From NCBI GenBank assembly GCA_021774335.1, contig JAJFJD010000044.1:1-64000 (forward strand): a DNA stretch of 64,000 nt, given 5' to 3'. The translations under genes and the position numbers were made by a program. The DNA is from Alphaproteobacteria bacterium. GTDB taxonomy: Bacteria > Pseudomonadota > Alphaproteobacteria > UBA8366. Each line of letters begins with the position of its first letter. The stretch's first letter is position 1. The notes below the pieces were generated by a model that was given only the letters and a program-made list of their open reading frames with translations, made no database searches and was not told where the DNA came from. This document shows positions 16,953-26,564 of the stretch, one piece after another.

Positions 16953-18581
16953 TTGCCGTCGCCATTTGACGCACATCTCGATCCAGTCGACGCGAACTAC
17001 CAGCCTCTTACGCCGCTGACATTCCTTCGCCGTTCCGCCGCGGTCTTTCCGGACAAGACGGCGATCATCCATGGTGACTGGCGGTGCAACTACCGGGATT
17101 TCTATGCGCGGTCGCGACAGCTCGCCTCCGCTCTGAAACAACGCGGCGTCGGGAAGGGGGACACGGTGTCCGTGATGGCCGCCAACATCCCGCCACTACT
17201 CGAAGCCCACTACGGCGTTCCCATGATCGGCGCGGTGCTCAATGCGTTGAATACGCGGCTCGATCCAGCGGCCATCGCCTTCATTCTGGAGCACGCCGAC
17301 ACGAAGATCTTGTTCACGGACAAGGGTTTTTCGGCGGCGATGAAAGAAGCCCTTGCCTTGACCAAGGCCACGCCGACGGTGATCGACATCGACGACCCCT
17401 TGGCGGAGTCCGGCGAGCTGTTGGGCGATGAGGACTACGAAGCCTTCATCGCTGCCGGCGATCCGAAGTTCGACTGGCAGTATCCCGACGACGAGTGGGA
17501 GGCGTTGGCGCTCAACTACACCTCGGGTACGACCGGCAACCCGAAGGGCGTTGTGTTCCATCACCGCGGCGCATACTTGAACGCGCTCGGCTCGGTGCTG
17601 AGCTTTCGCTACGACGCCGATACGACCTATCTCTGGACCCTGCCGATGTTCCATTGCAACGGCTGGACCCATACCTGGGGCCTGTCGGTGGTCGGCGGCA
17701 CGCATGTCTGCCTGCGCCAGATCGACCCGCCGCTGATATTCGACCTGATCGACCGCCATAAGGTGACGCATATGAGCGGCGCACCGATCGTCCTCAACAT
17801 GCTGATTCACGCCCCGGAGGGTGCCAAACGCAGCTTCGCGCACGGTCCGGTCGATATCGCGACGGGCGGCGCGGCGCCGCCGAGTGCCGTCATCGCCGGC
17901 ATGGAGAATATGGGGTTCAAGGTAAAGCACCTCTACGGCCTTACCGAATCCTACGGACCGTCGACCGAATGCGTCTGGCAGGACGACTGGGACGATCTCA
18001 GCTTCGACGAGCAGGTCGGCAAGGTCGCACGGCAAGGCGTGAATGTCGTGACCATGCATGAGCAACGCGTGGTCAATCCGGATACGCTGGAAGAGGTGCC
18101 GGCCGACGCCGAAACGGTGGGCGAAATCGTACTTCGCGGCAACACGATCATGAAGGGCTATCTCAAGAACAAATCGGCGACACAAGAGGCGTTCGATGGC
18201 GGATGGTTCCATACCGGCGATCTCGCGGTTCTGCATCCGGACGGCTATGCGGAAATCAAGGACCGGGCAAAGGACATCATCATCTCAGGCGGCGAGAACA
18301 TCTCCAGCCTCGAAGTCGAAGAGGTGCTGTTCCGGCATCCTGACATTATGGAAGCGGCGGTGGTCGCCATGCCGCATGACAAATGGGGCGAGACGCCCTG
18401 TGCGTTCGTCACCACGGTGTCCAAGGGCGCGGATTTGTCAGCCGCCGATGTCATTGCGTATTGTCGCGACAACCTGGCCCATTACAAATGCCCGACGAAG
18501 ATCGTCTTCGGTGAGTTGCCGAAGACCTCGACCGGCAAAATCCAGAAATTCGTCCTGCGCGACCGCGCAAAGGAGAGCTGA
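16953..18581 (+). CDS. Acyl-CoA synthetase (AMP-dependent, FadD-like)
   Basis: 542 residues. It activates a carboxylic acid to its CoA thioester through an acyl-AMP. It has the P-loop LNYTSGTTGNPKGVVFHH (about residue 187), the adenine-site LYGLTESYGP, the YxxGD hinge (GWFHTGDLAVLHPDGYAEIKDRAKDIIISGGENIS) and a C-terminal catalytic Lys in TSTGKIQKFVLRD. I chose TTG 16953 because a perfect AGGAGG sits 7 nt upstream; a 25-codon longer ATG start (16878) has poor N-terminal sequence. First gene of a four-gene operon. Confidence 0.93.
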   Translation: MPSPFDAHLDPVDANYQPLTPLTFLRRSAAVFPDKTAIIHGDWRCNYRDFYARSRQLASALKQRGVGKGDTVSVMAANIPPLLEAHYGVPMIGAVLNALNTRLDPAAIAFILEHADTKILFTDKGFSAAMKEALALTKATPTVIDIDDPLAESGELLGDEDYEAFIAAGDPKFDWQYPDDEWEALALNYTSGTTGNPKGVVFHHRGAYLNALGSVLSFRYDADTTYLWTLPMFHCNGWTHTWGLSVVGGTHVCLRQIDPPLIFDLIDRHKVTHMSGAPIVLNMLIHAPEGAKRSFAHGPVDIATGGAAPPSAVIAGMENMGFKVKHLYGLTESYGPSTECVWQDDWDDLSFDEQVGKVARQGVNVVTMHEQRVVNPDTLEEVPADAETVGEIVLRGNTIMKGYLKNKSATQEAFDGGWFHTGDLAVLHPDGYAEIKDRAKDIIISGGENISSLEVEEVLFRHPDIMEAAVVAMPHDKWGETPCAFVTTVSKGADLSAADVIAYCRDNLAHYKCPTKIVFGELPKTSTGKIQKFVLRDRAKES

Positions 18582-19346
18582 ATGACTGAGGGTTCGCTGA
18601 CGGGCCGTACCGCGCTCATCACCGGCGCGTCGAGTGGCCTCGGCCGTCATTTCGCGGCTGTCCTGGCACGGAATGGCGCGAAGGTCGCGATCGCCGCGCG
18701 GCGCATGGAAAATTTGGAGGCATTGGCCGGGGAAATTGGAAAGAACGGCGGTCAAGCCGTGCCGATTTCCCTCGATGTCGCCGATCCGGCCGCGATACGC
18801 GCCGCTGTCGAGAAAACCGAACAGGACCTTGGGCCCATCGGCATTCTCATCAACAACTCCGGGATTGCACCGTCGGAAAGCGCGCTGGATGTGGATGAGG
18901 AATTGTGGGATCGCGTGATGGACGTCAATCTGAAAGGCGCTTGGATTATGGCGCAGGAGGCCGCGCGCAGCATGATCGGCGCGGGGCAGGGCGGCAGCAT
19001 CATCAATATCGCCTCGGTCCTATCGCTCCGCGTGCAGAAAGGGACAGCGCCGTATGCGGTATCCAAAGCGGGGCTGCTGCAGATGACCAAAGCATTGGCG
19101 CTCGAATGGGCACGGTTCAACATACGGGTAAACGCAATCGCACCCGGTTACTTCGAGACCGACATCAGCCGCGCCTTCCTGCAAAGCGAGGCGGGGCAAC
19201 GCATGGCCAAGGCTATTCCACAGCGCCGCTTCGGCGAGCCGGAAGACCTGGATGGTGCGTTGCTGTTCCTGGCGGGAGATAGTTCGAAATACGTCACGGG
19301 CGTGCTGATCCCCGTCGATGGCGGTCACAACATGGTGCTCGCCTGA
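18582..19346 (+). CDS. Short-chain dehydrogenase/reductase (SDR)
   Basis: 254 residues, classical SDR. NAD(P) motif TGASSGLGRHF at the N-terminus, NNSG (about residue 88), catalytic Ser in IINIASVLSLR, and Tyr/Lys in APYAVSKAGLLQMTKALALEW. The C-terminus has VTGVLIPVDGGHNMV. It probably oxidises or reduces a 3-hydroxyacyl-CoA or a similar intermediate in the same pathway as its neighbours. The ATG follows the stop of the acyl-CoA synthetase directly, so the genes are coupled. Confidence 0.93.
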   Translation: MTEGSLTGRTALITGASSGLGRHFAAVLARNGAKVAIAARRMENLEALAGEIGKNGGQAVPISLDVADPAAIRAAVEKTEQDLGPIGILINNSGIAPSESALDVDEELWDRVMDVNLKGAWIMAQEAARSMIGAGQGGSIINIASVLSLRVQKGTAPYAVSKAGLLQMTKALALEWARFNIRVNAIAPGYFETDISRAFLQSEAGQRMAKAIPQRRFGEPEDLDGALLFLAGDSSKYVTGVLIPVDGGHNMVLA

Positions 19347-19376
19347 CCGCGGGCCAACAATCGGAAGGATAATTCC

Positions 19377-19706
19377 ATGTTCGTAGAGAAACGCGTCTAC
19401 ACGCTGAAGCCGGGCGGCGCGCCCATCTATATGAAGATATACGAGGAATTCGGCCTAGCGCCGCAGAGCAAGCATCTCGGCCAACCGGTTGGCTGGTATT
19501 TTTCCGAGTTCGGTAGCCTGAACCAAATCACGCATATGTGGCAATATAAGGACCTCAATGACCGGGCATCCCGTCGCGCGGCAATGCAGGCCGACCCGGA
19601 CTGGCACGTCTATCTCGGCAAGATCAAAGAGGCCGATATTCTACTGTCGCAGCAGAATGAAATCCTCGTGCCCGCGCCTTGGTCGCCGGAAAATCGAGAC
19701 GCCTGA
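19377..19706 (+). CDS. NIPSNAP family protein
   Basis: 109 residues, a dimeric ferredoxin-like alpha/beta-barrel fold by similarity to NIPSNAP: MFVEKRVYTLKPGGAPIYMKIYEEFG, then GQPVGWYFSEFGSLNQITHMWQYKDLNDRASRRAAM. Family members often sit in acyl-CoA or aromatic degradation operons with an unassigned accessory role. GGAAGGATAATTCC precedes the ATG. One base separates its stop from the acyl-CoA dehydrogenase start. Confidence 0.85.
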   Translation: MFVEKRVYTLKPGGAPIYMKIYEEFGLAPQSKHLGQPVGWYFSEFGSLNQITHMWQYKDLNDRASRRAAMQADPDWHVYLGKIKEADILLSQQNEILVPAPWSPENRDA

Positions 19707-19707
19707 T

Positions 19708-20904
19708 ATGGATTTCACGCTCAGCCCGCATGTCGAGGAAACGCGTCAGCGAATTCGCCGCTTCGTCGACGATCATATTCTGCCGGTCGAGGCCGATCCG
19801 GCGAATTACGACGATCACGAGAACATCGCGACCGGACCGCTGGAGAAACTGAAAGCCGCGGCGAAGGCCGAAGGTCTGTGGTCACTTTCGCTGCCGGAAG
19901 AATGGGGCGGGCTCGGCTTCAGCATGACGGAAATCGCGCCCTGCTACGAAGAGATGAACCGATCCATCTTCGGTCCGGTCTGTTTCAACGCGTCGGCCCC
20001 GGATGACGGTAACATGCGGGTCTTGAGCCAGGTGGCACGCGAAGATCAAAAGGAAAAATGGCTGCGGCCAATCGCCGACGGCACCATCCGATCCGCCTTC
20101 ATCATGACCGAACCGCACCCGGGATCGGGATCGGATCCGTCCATGATGCTGACCGAGGCGAAAAAGGACGGCGGCAAGTGGATCATCAACGGTACGAAAT
20201 GGTTCATCACCGGCGCCGGCGTCGCGGAACATTTCATTCTGATGGCTCGGACGTCCGACAACGCGCGGCGCGGCCTGACCGCCTTCTTGTTCCACAAGGA
20301 CACGCCCGGTTGGCGCATCAAACGCCGCATCCCGATCATGGGACCGGAAGAACACGGCGGTCATTGCGAGCTCGTGTTCGAGGATATGGAGATTCCCGAC
20401 GAGGACCGCCTGATGGAGGTCGGCGACGGGTTGAAGCTGACGCAGATCCGGCTCGGCCCGGCGCGGTTGACCCACTGCATGCGCTGGCTCGGTCTCGCCA
20501 AGCGATCCATGGAGATCGCGACCGAGTATGTCTCGAAACGGGAGAGTTTCGGGGTAAAGCTGGCCGACCGCGAAAGCGTGCAATGGCTGCTCGGAGAGGC
20601 GGCGATGGAAATTCAGATCGGCCGGATGCTTACCATGAACGCTGCATGGCAATTGGACCGCGGCGACTACGCCCGCAAGGAAGTCTCCATGGCCAAGATC
20701 CAAGTCGCCGATACACTGCACAAGGCGGTCGACACGGCGATCCAACTCAACGGCGCGCGCGGCTATTCGAAGGATACCGTGCTCGAGTGGATTTACCGCT
20801 ATGCGCGGCAGGCGAGGCTCGTCGACGGCGCCTCCGAAGTCCATAAGATGGTGCTTGCGCGTAACCTGATGGCCGAAGGCAACGATTTCTGGCGCTGGGG
20901 TTAA
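19708..20904 (+). CDS. Acyl-CoA dehydrogenase
   Basis: 398 residues, flavoprotein that introduces the alpha-beta double bond into an acyl-CoA. N-terminal helical domain, middle beta domain with AFIMTEPHPGSGSDPSMMLTEA and WIINGTKWFITGAG, C-terminal helical domain with RESFGVKLADRESVQW and a final QLNGARGYSKDTVLEWIYRYAR (FAD and substrate contacts). Electrons would pass to ETF. Last gene of the operon that also encodes an acyl-CoA synthetase and an SDR, which together give activation and two beta-oxidation-like steps. ATG 19708 is set just after the NIPSNAP stop. Confidence 0.93.
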   Translation: MDFTLSPHVEETRQRIRRFVDDHILPVEADPANYDDHENIATGPLEKLKAAAKAEGLWSLSLPEEWGGLGFSMTEIAPCYEEMNRSIFGPVCFNASAPDDGNMRVLSQVAREDQKEKWLRPIADGTIRSAFIMTEPHPGSGSDPSMMLTEAKKDGGKWIINGTKWFITGAGVAEHFILMARTSDNARRGLTAFLFHKDTPGWRIKRRIPIMGPEEHGGHCELVFEDMEIPDEDRLMEVGDGLKLTQIRLGPARLTHCMRWLGLAKRSMEIATEYVSKRESFGVKLADRESVQWLLGEAAMEIQIGRMLTMNAAWQLDRGDYARKEVSMAKIQVADTLHKAVDTAIQLNGARGYSKDTVLEWIYRYARQARLVDGASEVHKMVLARNLMAEGNDFWRWG

Positions 20905-20916
20905 TCTCGGCCGCGA

Positions 20917-21441
20917 CTACAGACTGGCGGTGTGGGCGGCGAACCATTCTTCACGCGGACAGAAGCCGGGAAGGTCGCGGATATGCGCTTCGGTTGCGGC
21001 AATCAAGTCCGCGTCGGACAAGCCGTAATCGACCTCGAACCGCAGCGGCTGTTCCACATGCCACGGCGTCGGGGTGAGGATTTCAATGCGGTTGTTCTCC
21101 GGATCGCGGAAGTAGATCGACCACGTGGTGCCGTGCGATACGGTTTCGACCGCGGTGCCCGGAAGCGGTGACAGGATATCCAGCATCTGGCGGAGATCCG
21201 TAAGGCTATCCACCCGGAAGGCGAGATGGTTGAATTCGTCGCGCGGTTTTCCGCCGGCCTGGAGCACCAATTGATGGTGTTCGTCGGGACTGCGGCTCAT
21301 GAACACCAATTCGGATTTCTCGAACTTTCGGCGGTCGGTCACGACGAACCCAAGCGTCTCGGTGTAAAACCGCTCCATCGTCGGCATGTCCGCCACGGGT
21401 ACGGCGAAATGGCTTAAGGTCATGATGGGTGTATCGGGCAT
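20917..21441 (-). CDS. VOC family protein (glyoxalase/extradiol dioxygenase-like)
   Basis: 174 residues. VOC fold: LSHFAVPVADMPTMERFYTETLGFVVTDR at the start and NHLAFRVDSLTDL then WSIYFRDPENNRIEILTPTPWHV, which supply the His/Glu metal ligands of the family. It could be an extradiol dioxygenase-like, epimerase or lactoylglutathione-lyase-like enzyme; activity cannot be told from sequence. Convergent with the acyl-CoA dehydrogenase operon, 12 bp apart. Confidence 0.85.
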   Translation of the reverse strand: MPDTPIMTLSHFAVPVADMPTMERFYTETLGFVVTDRRKFEKSELVFMSRSPDEHHQLVLQAGGKPRDEFNHLAFRVDSLTDLRQMLDILSPLPGTAVETVSHGTTWSIYFRDPENNRIEILTPTPWHVEQPLRFEVDYGLSDADLIAATEAHIRDLPGFCPREEWFAAHTASL

Positions 21442-21505
21442 GCCGGGTCCCTTTCATCGGAAGTAGATGCGGTACCCTAATACTATAGGCCGCGTCGGCG
21501 TTATG

Positions 21506-23002
21506 TCAGCCCCTCGGCGATCCGCTGAAGAACCGATAGGCACGCCGGCCGATGCCGAAGAACACGGTCAACAAACCGATCGATACCAGGACCGCCGATA
21601 CCGGCTCGGTAAAGAAGCCGAGGAAATTGTAATCGAGCATGGTGAGCGCTTGCGACATGCTGTTCTCACCGATCTGGCCCAGGATCACGCCCATCACGAT
21701 GGCTGGCACGGAGTAGTCGCTGCGGCGCAGGAAGTAGCCGGCGACGCCCGCGATGAACATGGTGTAGACGTCGAAGACATTGCCGCGCAACGCGTAAGCG
21801 CCGATGGTGGAGAACACCAGGATGCCGGGCGCCAGCATCGTGAAAGGAATGCGCAGCAAATGGACGATACCCTTCGACTCCACCATGCCCAGGATGAGGA
21901 TCGCCAGGCTTGCCCAGAACATTGACGCGAACAGGATCCAGACGAGATCATGCGCCTCGACCATGATCAGCGGGCCGACTTCCATATCGTGCAGATTGAA
22001 CACGCCGATCATCATCGCGGTCAGCGCACCGCCGGGCAGACCTAAGGCCAGCAGCGGGATCATTGCAGCACCGGTTGCCGCGTTGTTGGCGGTTTCGGGC
22101 GCCACGACGCCTTCCGGCTCGCCAGTGCCGAATTTCTCCGGCGTTTTCGACCAGCGCACCGCTTCGTTGTAGGACAGGAAGGCGGCGAGGGTCGCCCCGA
22201 CGCCCGGCAGTATGCCGCTGAACCAGCCAATGATCGTGGAACGGACCACCGCCCATCTCATCGCCCAGAATTCCTGCAGCGACGGATAGCTGACCGAGAT
22301 CTTCGGCGCAGTATAGCTGCCACGCACCATCCGCTGCCCCTGGAGGAAGACCTCACTGACCGCGAACAGCCCAAGGATCAGCGGAATGAACCCGATGCCA
22401 CCGCGCAGATAAAGCGTGCCGAAGTCATAGCGCGGCGTCGCCCCGACAGGATCGCTGCCGATGGTGCCGATCATCAGGCCGAGACCAAGCGAGAGCCAGC
22501 CCTTGGCCAGCGACTTCGACCCGACGCCGGCGACCACTGTCAGGCCGAAAAAGATCAACGCGGTGATTTCGACCGGGCCGAATGTGGAGACAGCGAAATC
22601 CGCGATGGGTTCGGTGGCAATCATCATCAGGATTGCCGACAGTGTGCCACCGATGGCCGAACAAGTGACGGCATAACCGATTGCCTTGGACGGCTCGCCT
22701 TTGCGGGTCATCGGATATCCGTCGAAGGCCGTCGGCGCGTTTTCGACCGACCCCGGTATATTGAACAGGATCGCCGTGATCGCGCCGCCGTAGACGCCGG
22801 AAACGTAAATCACGCCATACAGCATGATCGCGTATTCGGCGGGGATCCATGCGGTGAAGGGCAGCAGCACAGCCGCCAGAGTCAGAGCGTTGAGCCCCGG
22901 GATCGCACCGAAGACGAGACCGCCGATCAATCCGCCGATAAAGATCCCAATCCCAATCGGATCGCTGAAGAGAAGGGCGGTGCCGGTGAGGAAGTCTCCC
23001 AT
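21506..23002 (-). CDS. Tripartite tricarboxylate transporter permease, TctA family
   Basis: 498 residues with about 11-12 membrane helices. The large permease of TTT carriers, which import carboxylates with a periplasmic binding protein. Family signatures: FGAIPGLNALTLAAVLLPFTAW near residue 33, YGGAITAILFNIPGSVENAPTAFDGYPM near 72 and GFSGILPGVGATLAAFLSY near 265. Third gene of a binding protein, TctB, TctA operon on the minus strand. The substrate cannot be read; the neighbouring VOC and CoA genes suggest an organic acid. Confidence 0.93.
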   Translation of the reverse strand: MGDFLTGTALLFSDPIGIGIFIGGLIGGLVFGAIPGLNALTLAAVLLPFTAWIPAEYAIMLYGVIYVSGVYGGAITAILFNIPGSVENAPTAFDGYPMTRKGEPSKAIGYAVTCSAIGGTLSAILMMIATEPIADFAVSTFGPVEITALIFFGLTVVAGVGSKSLAKGWLSLGLGLMIGTIGSDPVGATPRYDFGTLYLRGGIGFIPLILGLFAVSEVFLQGQRMVRGSYTAPKISVSYPSLQEFWAMRWAVVRSTIIGWFSGILPGVGATLAAFLSYNEAVRWSKTPEKFGTGEPEGVVAPETANNAATGAAMIPLLALGLPGGALTAMMIGVFNLHDMEVGPLIMVEAHDLVWILFASMFWASLAILILGMVESKGIVHLLRIPFTMLAPGILVFSTIGAYALRGNVFDVYTMFIAGVAGYFLRRSDYSVPAIVMGVILGQIGENSMSQALTMLDYNFLGFFTEPVSAVLVSIGLLTVFFGIGRRAYRFFSGSPRG

Positions 23003-23011
23003 GACCGCCGC

Positions 23012-23566
23012 CTATTGAATAACGGCGAGGATCTCGCCGTTGAGCGAATGAAAGAATCCCGCGCCCATCGGCAACGGCGTGAAGATCAATTTGTAGAAAA
23101 CAACGACGAGCATGGCGTAGAAGCCAAAGCCGAACAGCAGCAAGGTCCGCCAGCGCGTCACGCCCATCAGCCACGTAAAGGCGATCAGAAAGAATGGCGT
23201 GACGAGCAGGAAGCCCATCTTGTGCATGGCGTAGACCCACACGATCGGCAGGACGAAGACGCCTACGGTGCGCCAGCTAACGCCCGACAGGTCTTCCGGG
23301 GCCTCTTCGATGTACTCAGGTGTTGCCTTGGCTTCGTCCCGGATAGTCTGCGGCATGAAGCGCGACACCAAGAGGACCGCAGCCGCGATCCCCATACCGG
23401 CCAGCACGATCCGCGGCCAAAGCGCGGCACCCGGCGGGTAATGGGGCAGAGGGCCGTCGAAATCGAACGAGAGCCAAAAGACCACCAGGATCACGCAGAC
23501 CCAGCCGACCGCCTCCCAGGTCACGCGATCATGCCAACCGCCCGTCCGGGCCAATTTTTGAGACAT
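23012..23566 (-). CDS. Tripartite tricarboxylate transporter small membrane subunit, TctB family
   Basis: 184 residues with four hydrophobic helices, about residues 16-34, 44-65, 108-123 and 135-165. Typical TctB: low sequence conservation but GAALWPRIVLAGMGI resembles the family's A-xx-fP motif after helix 1. It forms the membrane part of the transporter with TctA, whose gene starts 9 bp downstream. The upstream neighbour is the binding-protein gene. Confidence 0.88.
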   Translation of the reverse strand: MSQKLARTGGWHDRVTWEAVGWVCVILVVFWLSFDFDGPLPHYPPGAALWPRIVLAGMGIAAAVLLVSRFMPQTIRDEAKATPEYIEEAPEDLSGVSWRTVGVFVLPIVWVYAMHKMGFLLVTPFFLIAFTWLMGVTRWRTLLLFGFGFYAMLVVVFYKLIFTPLPMGAGFFHSLNGEILAVIQ

Positions 23567-23666
23567 AAGCCAGATATCCCCCCGACTGCGCGAACGGCAG
23601 CGCCGCGCCGATCCGCGATGAAGCGCGAATCATGCGCGGCGCTGGCTCACTAACAGAGATCGGCGA

Positions 23667-24698
23667 CTATTTCAGGTCCTTGCGGACGCGTTGTCCTGTC
23701 GCCTTGAACACCTTGGCATAGGTGCCGATGGCTTCGTCGAAGATCTTCGCCATGTCTTTTCCGCTGTAATAGGAATTGACGATGTCGAGCGCTTTGCGCT
23801 TCAGGAACGCCTGGTGGACGTCGCTCTTATAGGCTTCGGCGAAGGCCGCATCGAGATAGTCCTTGATCGGCTGCGGCGTGTCGCTCTTGACCCAGAAGCT
23901 GCGGATACGCAGAAGCGGGTTCCACTTCATGCCGTAGTCCTTGCCCGTCGCCTTCGTGCTGGCGAAAACCTTGAAACGGTCCGGCCAAATTGCGATCACT
24001 GGCAGAAGTTTTCCGGCCTGCACATGCTTGATGACGTCGCCCGGCTGTTCCATCAGAACATCGAGCTTGCCGCCGATCACCGCGCCATACCGCTGGGCTG
24101 GCTTATCGAACAACACCTGCTTCGTCTTGATGCCGAAGTATTCCTCGATCTTGCCCATCGTCGCCAATTCCATGGCGACGTTGATGTTCGAGATGTTGAG
24201 CTTTCCGGGATTCGCCTTCGCAAAGGCGACGATCTTGTCCCAGTCCGCTTTGCCGTCCGAGACGAACCGCTTATCTTCCGGGTTCACGAACATCGCGGTC
24301 GGCGCGACGTTGGTGATCGCAATCGGCGTCAGATCACGAGTTGGGTGCAGGTCCATGTCGCCTGACACGTATTTCGACGCCATGCCGTCGCCATGCTGCA
24401 AAATCGTATAGCCGTCTGCCGGCGACTGCTGGAAATCAGGCAGGCAGTTCACGCCGCCGCCGCCGGGCTTGTTCACCTTGTTGACCTTTACGCCCAGGAT
24501 CTTCGACAGAGGGGCCTGCAGGGCCGCGACCGCTTGATCCGACCCGCCGCCCTTGCCGAAGCAGACCATGATCGTGATCGGACGTTTCGGATACGCGCCG
24601 GGTTTTTTGAGATCGGCCGACGACGCGGTCGATGCCGTACTTGCCATGGCAAAGGCGACCGCGACCGCCATAAACACATTCTTCGTGAAATACCGCAT
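23667..24698 (-). CDS. Tripartite tricarboxylate transporter periplasmic binding protein, TctC/Bug family
   Basis: 343 residues from ATG 24698, which has GGGAGGAAACC just upstream; the longer frame to 24782 is rejected. Signal peptide about residues 1-26 (AVAVAFAMASTASTASSA). The mature part starts YPKRPITIMVCFGKGGGSDQAV, the Bug-family ligand loop, though the usual PF-x-PGG is altered to CFGKGGG. It binds a carboxylate or amino-acid-like solute in the periplasm and delivers it to TctA/TctB. First gene of the operon. Confidence 0.92.
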   Translation of the reverse strand: MRYFTKNVFMAVAVAFAMASTASTASSADLKKPGAYPKRPITIMVCFGKGGGSDQAVAALQAPLSKILGVKVNKVNKPGGGGVNCLPDFQQSPADGYTILQHGDGMASKYVSGDMDLHPTRDLTPIAITNVAPTAMFVNPEDKRFVSDGKADWDKIVAFAKANPGKLNISNINVAMELATMGKIEEYFGIKTKQVLFDKPAQRYGAVIGGKLDVLMEQPGDVIKHVQAGKLLPVIAIWPDRFKVFASTKATGKDYGMKWNPLLRIRSFWVKSDTPQPIKDYLDAAFAEAYKSDVHQAFLKRKALDIVNSYYSGKDMAKIFDEAIGTYAKVFKATGQRVRKDLK

Positions 24699-24861
24699 TG
24701 GTTTCCTCCCAAATTGCCTAGTCCTTCGATCATGCCTTAATGCCGCCTTCGTCTGTGGCAATGGCAGATCGTTTATCGTCATCCGTGTTAGATCCGGACG
24801 ATTTGCAACACTAGTTTGTTTCGACGATTTTCCACGGGACGTCGGAAGCCGTCAAGTTGGG

Positions 24862-25620
24862 TCACCCGGCGATACCGAGCCGCAGAAGGTTCAGCGCCAT
24901 CAGCGTGAGGATAAGGAGGATACCCCGCCGAAACCCCAGTGACGTTAGTCGTGCGCGCAACCGGATGCCGACCCAGGTTCCGAGCAAAATGGGAGCGAGC
25001 GCCACAACGGCGTAGAACAGCCGGGTCTCGGTATAGAGATCGAGGTAGAGAATTCCGGCGAACTGCCCGGCGTTGATCGCGATGAAAATGACGCTGGTGA
25101 GGAAGACGAACTCCCGCGGCGTCAGTTTTAAGCTCAGCATGTAGATCGCAATGGTCGGGCCGGCCGCACCGGTCAAACCCTGCGACACGCCACTTACGAG
25201 ACCGGCAATCGGCGCCCAATACCTTTCCTGGCCTGGCGGTATCGCAATTGCGCGGCCGGCATAGTCCAGGGCCACGAAAACAAGGATGACCCCACCCAAT
25301 AAGACAAACAGGATGTCGCGATCCAAATGCGCGAGCAGCGCCGTGCCACCGACCGCACCGGCGCACCCGAGTAGAAGGAACGGCAGGACGCGGCGGCTTT
25401 CGGTCAGGGCATCCTCGGCGCGGGATTCATAAACCAAAACGAAATCGCTCAGGGCCTTACCGATGAATATGGTCAGGACGGCGGTCGGCACCCCGACCAA
25501 GGGCGCCATCGCCGGGACCGCAAGGAGGTTCAGTCCGAGATTGACCGCGCCTTTGGCGATTGCACCGAGAAAGGTCGCACCGGCGATCACCAATAGGATG
25601 AGGCCGGCCTCGTCACTCAT
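24862..25620 (-). CDS. TauE/SafE-family sulfite exporter-like permease
   Basis: 252 residues with about eight membrane helices in two repeats, the DUF81/TauE arrangement. Visible family features are GAIAKGAVNLGLNLLAVPAMAPLVG at the start and PIAGLVSGVSQGLTGAAGPTIAIYML at the start of the second half. Family members move sulfite, sulfoacetate or other organic acids. Its start overlaps the epimerase stop by four bases, so the pair is one operon. The substrate is unknown. Confidence 0.88.
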   Translation of the reverse strand: MSDEAGLILLVIAGATFLGAIAKGAVNLGLNLLAVPAMAPLVGVPTAVLTIFIGKALSDFVLVYESRAEDALTESRRVLPFLLLGCAGAVGGTALLAHLDRDILFVLLGGVILVFVALDYAGRAIAIPPGQERYWAPIAGLVSGVSQGLTGAAGPTIAIYMLSLKLTPREFVFLTSVIFIAINAGQFAGILYLDLYTETRLFYAVVALAPILLGTWVGIRLRARLTSLGFRRGILLILTLMALNLLRLGIAG

Positions 25621-26564
25621 CCGAGTGGCGGCATCTGCCGTTCTTGACGCGCTTCGTTCATCTGCTCGAGGATGCGCTGCCGCAGCGGGGGCAGACTGTA
25701 CCCAATGGCCCGTTCGATGCGGCTGCAGTCCATATTCTGGATCACCGTGTAGGGGACCGCGCCCGGCTCAAAACCTATCTCGGCCGCCGGCGCATATTCT
25801 TTAACGGTTTCCACGACGTCACGCACCGATGCCTTGACGTTACCGCCCACATAGACCGGCAAATCGAGTGCCTCGGCGAAGCAGAGCCGCACCATGCTGG
25901 CCGCCACGTCATCAACGTGGACGACCGGTGTTACTTGATCTTCAGGCAGTGCCGACGTTACCGGCTCGCCGACTGCCGCAAATGAGATTATTTTTGATAT
26001 CGCGCCGCTGCGCCCCGTGACGCGCCCATGGCCAAAAACCGATGCGATCCGCAACCCTCTGGTATCGAGATCGAAATTGCGCGTATAGGCTTTCGCAACC
26101 TCTTCGTTCATGAGCTTTGCGTAGCCGTACAGGCTATAGGGGCTTCGGAGCGAGGTTTCGTCGACCGCATCGTCGCCGTATTCACTTTGATCGCCATAGA
26201 CTGACATGGACGTGGGGTAGACCACCCGCGTGATGCCCGAGTGGCGCGCGGCCTCAAAGATGTTGTTGGTGCCACCGACATTCACCGAGAGGCCGAGCGC
26301 CGGTTCTTCTTCGGTCAAAGGGACAAGCAGTGCCGCCATATGGATGACATGGGTCACCGCTTGGCTCTTCATCACGTCCAGGATGTCTTCATACTCTCGG
26401 ACGTCGCAACCAATGCAAACCAGTTTCGGATTGTCCGAATACACCTCCAACCGGGGCTGGCTCGCTGCGGTGTCCATCGACACGACTTGTTCACCTTGAT
26501 CGAGGAGATGCCGCGCGATACGCGCACCGATCATGCCGCCACCGCCGGTTACCAACACTGTCAT
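25617..26564 (-). CDS. NAD-dependent epimerase/dehydratase family protein
   Basis: 315 residues, extended SDR. Rossmann motif VTGGGGMIGARIARHL (G-x-x-G-x-x-G), Asp after strand 2 (MDTAA), VIHMAALLVP, Ser in YPTSMSVYGD and the YxxxK pair in SLYGYAKLMNEEVAKAY. It acts on a nucleotide sugar or another hydroxyacid; the reaction cannot be told. Coupled by a four-base overlap to the TauE-like permease, so it may process a substrate linked to that transporter. Confidence 0.88.
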   Translation of the reverse strand: MTVLVTGGGGMIGARIARHLLDQGEQVVSMDTAASQPRLEVYSDNPKLVCIGCDVREYEDILDVMKSQAVTHVIHMAALLVPLTEEEPALGLSVNVGGTNNIFEAARHSGITRVVYPTSMSVYGDQSEYGDDAVDETSLRSPYSLYGYAKLMNEEVAKAYTRNFDLDTRGLRIASVFGHGRVTGRSGAISKIISFAAVGEPVTSALPEDQVTPVVHVDDVAASMVRLCFAEALDLPVYVGGNVKASVRDVVETVKEYAPAAEIGFEPGAVPYTVIQNMDCSRIERAIGYSLPPLRQRILEQMNEARQERQMPPLG

